Part shown: one piece after another, positions 63,959 to 64,000 of the stretch
How positions within the stretch are numbered: position 1 is the first letter of the stretch
Layout of the letters: each line of letters opens with the position of its first letter
Source: an uncultured Senegalimassilia sp.
Lineage (GTDB): Bacteria > Actinomycetota > Coriobacteriia > Coriobacteriales > Eggerthellaceae
Length of the DNA stretch: 64,000 bases
Assembly (NCBI RefSeq): GCF_934636665.1
Contig: NZ_CAKUAT010000004.1
Coordinates: 84,514-148,513, forward strand
Direction of reading: 5' to 3'
Made by a program: the position numbers and the translations under genes
The notes under the pieces: generated by a model
The model's input: only the letters and a program-made list of their open reading frames with translations
Databases searched by the model: none
Told to the model about the DNA's origin: nothing

Positions 63959-64000
63959 TAGGGTATAACCCATGGAAGGCCGGCGCGCGCCTAAAGACGC

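Overview
The window is 64 kb of a high-GC bacterial chromosome. Gene content and protein sequence resemblance point to an anaerobic actinobacterium of the class Coriobacteriia, probably near Eggerthellaceae; this is an inference from the proteins, because no rRNA lies in the window. Supporting traits are a complete selenocysteine system, a ferredoxin-dependent 2-oxoacid oxidoreductase, a formate/nitrite-type channel, the Pta-AckA acetate pathway, one-polypeptide CydDC, and frequent GTG or TTG starts behind good Shine-Dalgarno sequences. I see no prophage, insertion sequence, CRISPR array or conjugation genes.

Layout. 1-3370: the pyrR end of a pyrimidine operon with its PyrR attenuator, a family 4 glycosyltransferase, and a class V aminotransferase. 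2237-12830: a selenium island with an EF2568-type cysteine desulfurase-like protein, an acyl-CoA dehydratase-type activase, selD (itself with an in-frame UGA), a DUF3343 protein, YedF, a 2-hydroxyacyl-CoA dehydratase/double-cubane-type protein, an FNT channel, selA, selB and tRNA-Sec. 12934-14236: remains of two genes that appear joined by a deletion (a DUF4190 protein and a Ser/Thr kinase without its N-lobe). 14647-20632: one transcription unit for a XRE-cupin regulator, an acyl-CoA synthetase, a MinD-like ATPase and a four-subunit VOR-type oxidoreductase.

20760-28297: housekeeping genes rsmB (with a long RG-rich extension), fmt, def and dnaG on the minus strand, then dgt and yfcE on the plus strand. 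28380-38276: cydDC, coaX, brnQ, a family 2 glycosyltransferase, pta and ackA, with a decayed intergenic stretch between pta and ackA. 38383-45752: xseB, xseA, a membrane zinc peptidase, rnd, a lipid kinase, terC behind a clear yybP-ykoY (manganese) riboswitch, and two small genes of unknown role.

46044-59744: a long minus-strand run of tig, clpP, clpX, valS, rplS, rnhB, yraN, comM, dprA, trmFO and xerC (DNA uptake and processing, translation, protein quality control). 59997-64000: a tail-anchored orphan, sstT, tRNA-Leu(UAG) and a NYN-LOTUS nuclease-like protein.

The most notable signals are the redox pair (activase plus double-cubane-type protein) interleaved with the selenium genes; a 23-bp motif, ACCGGT-N6-CGGTNACCGGT, present in three exact copies and one near copy in unrelated contexts; the kinase/DUF4190 deletion scar; the TerC riboswitch whose P1 helix overlaps its terminator; and the NYN-LOTUS protein.
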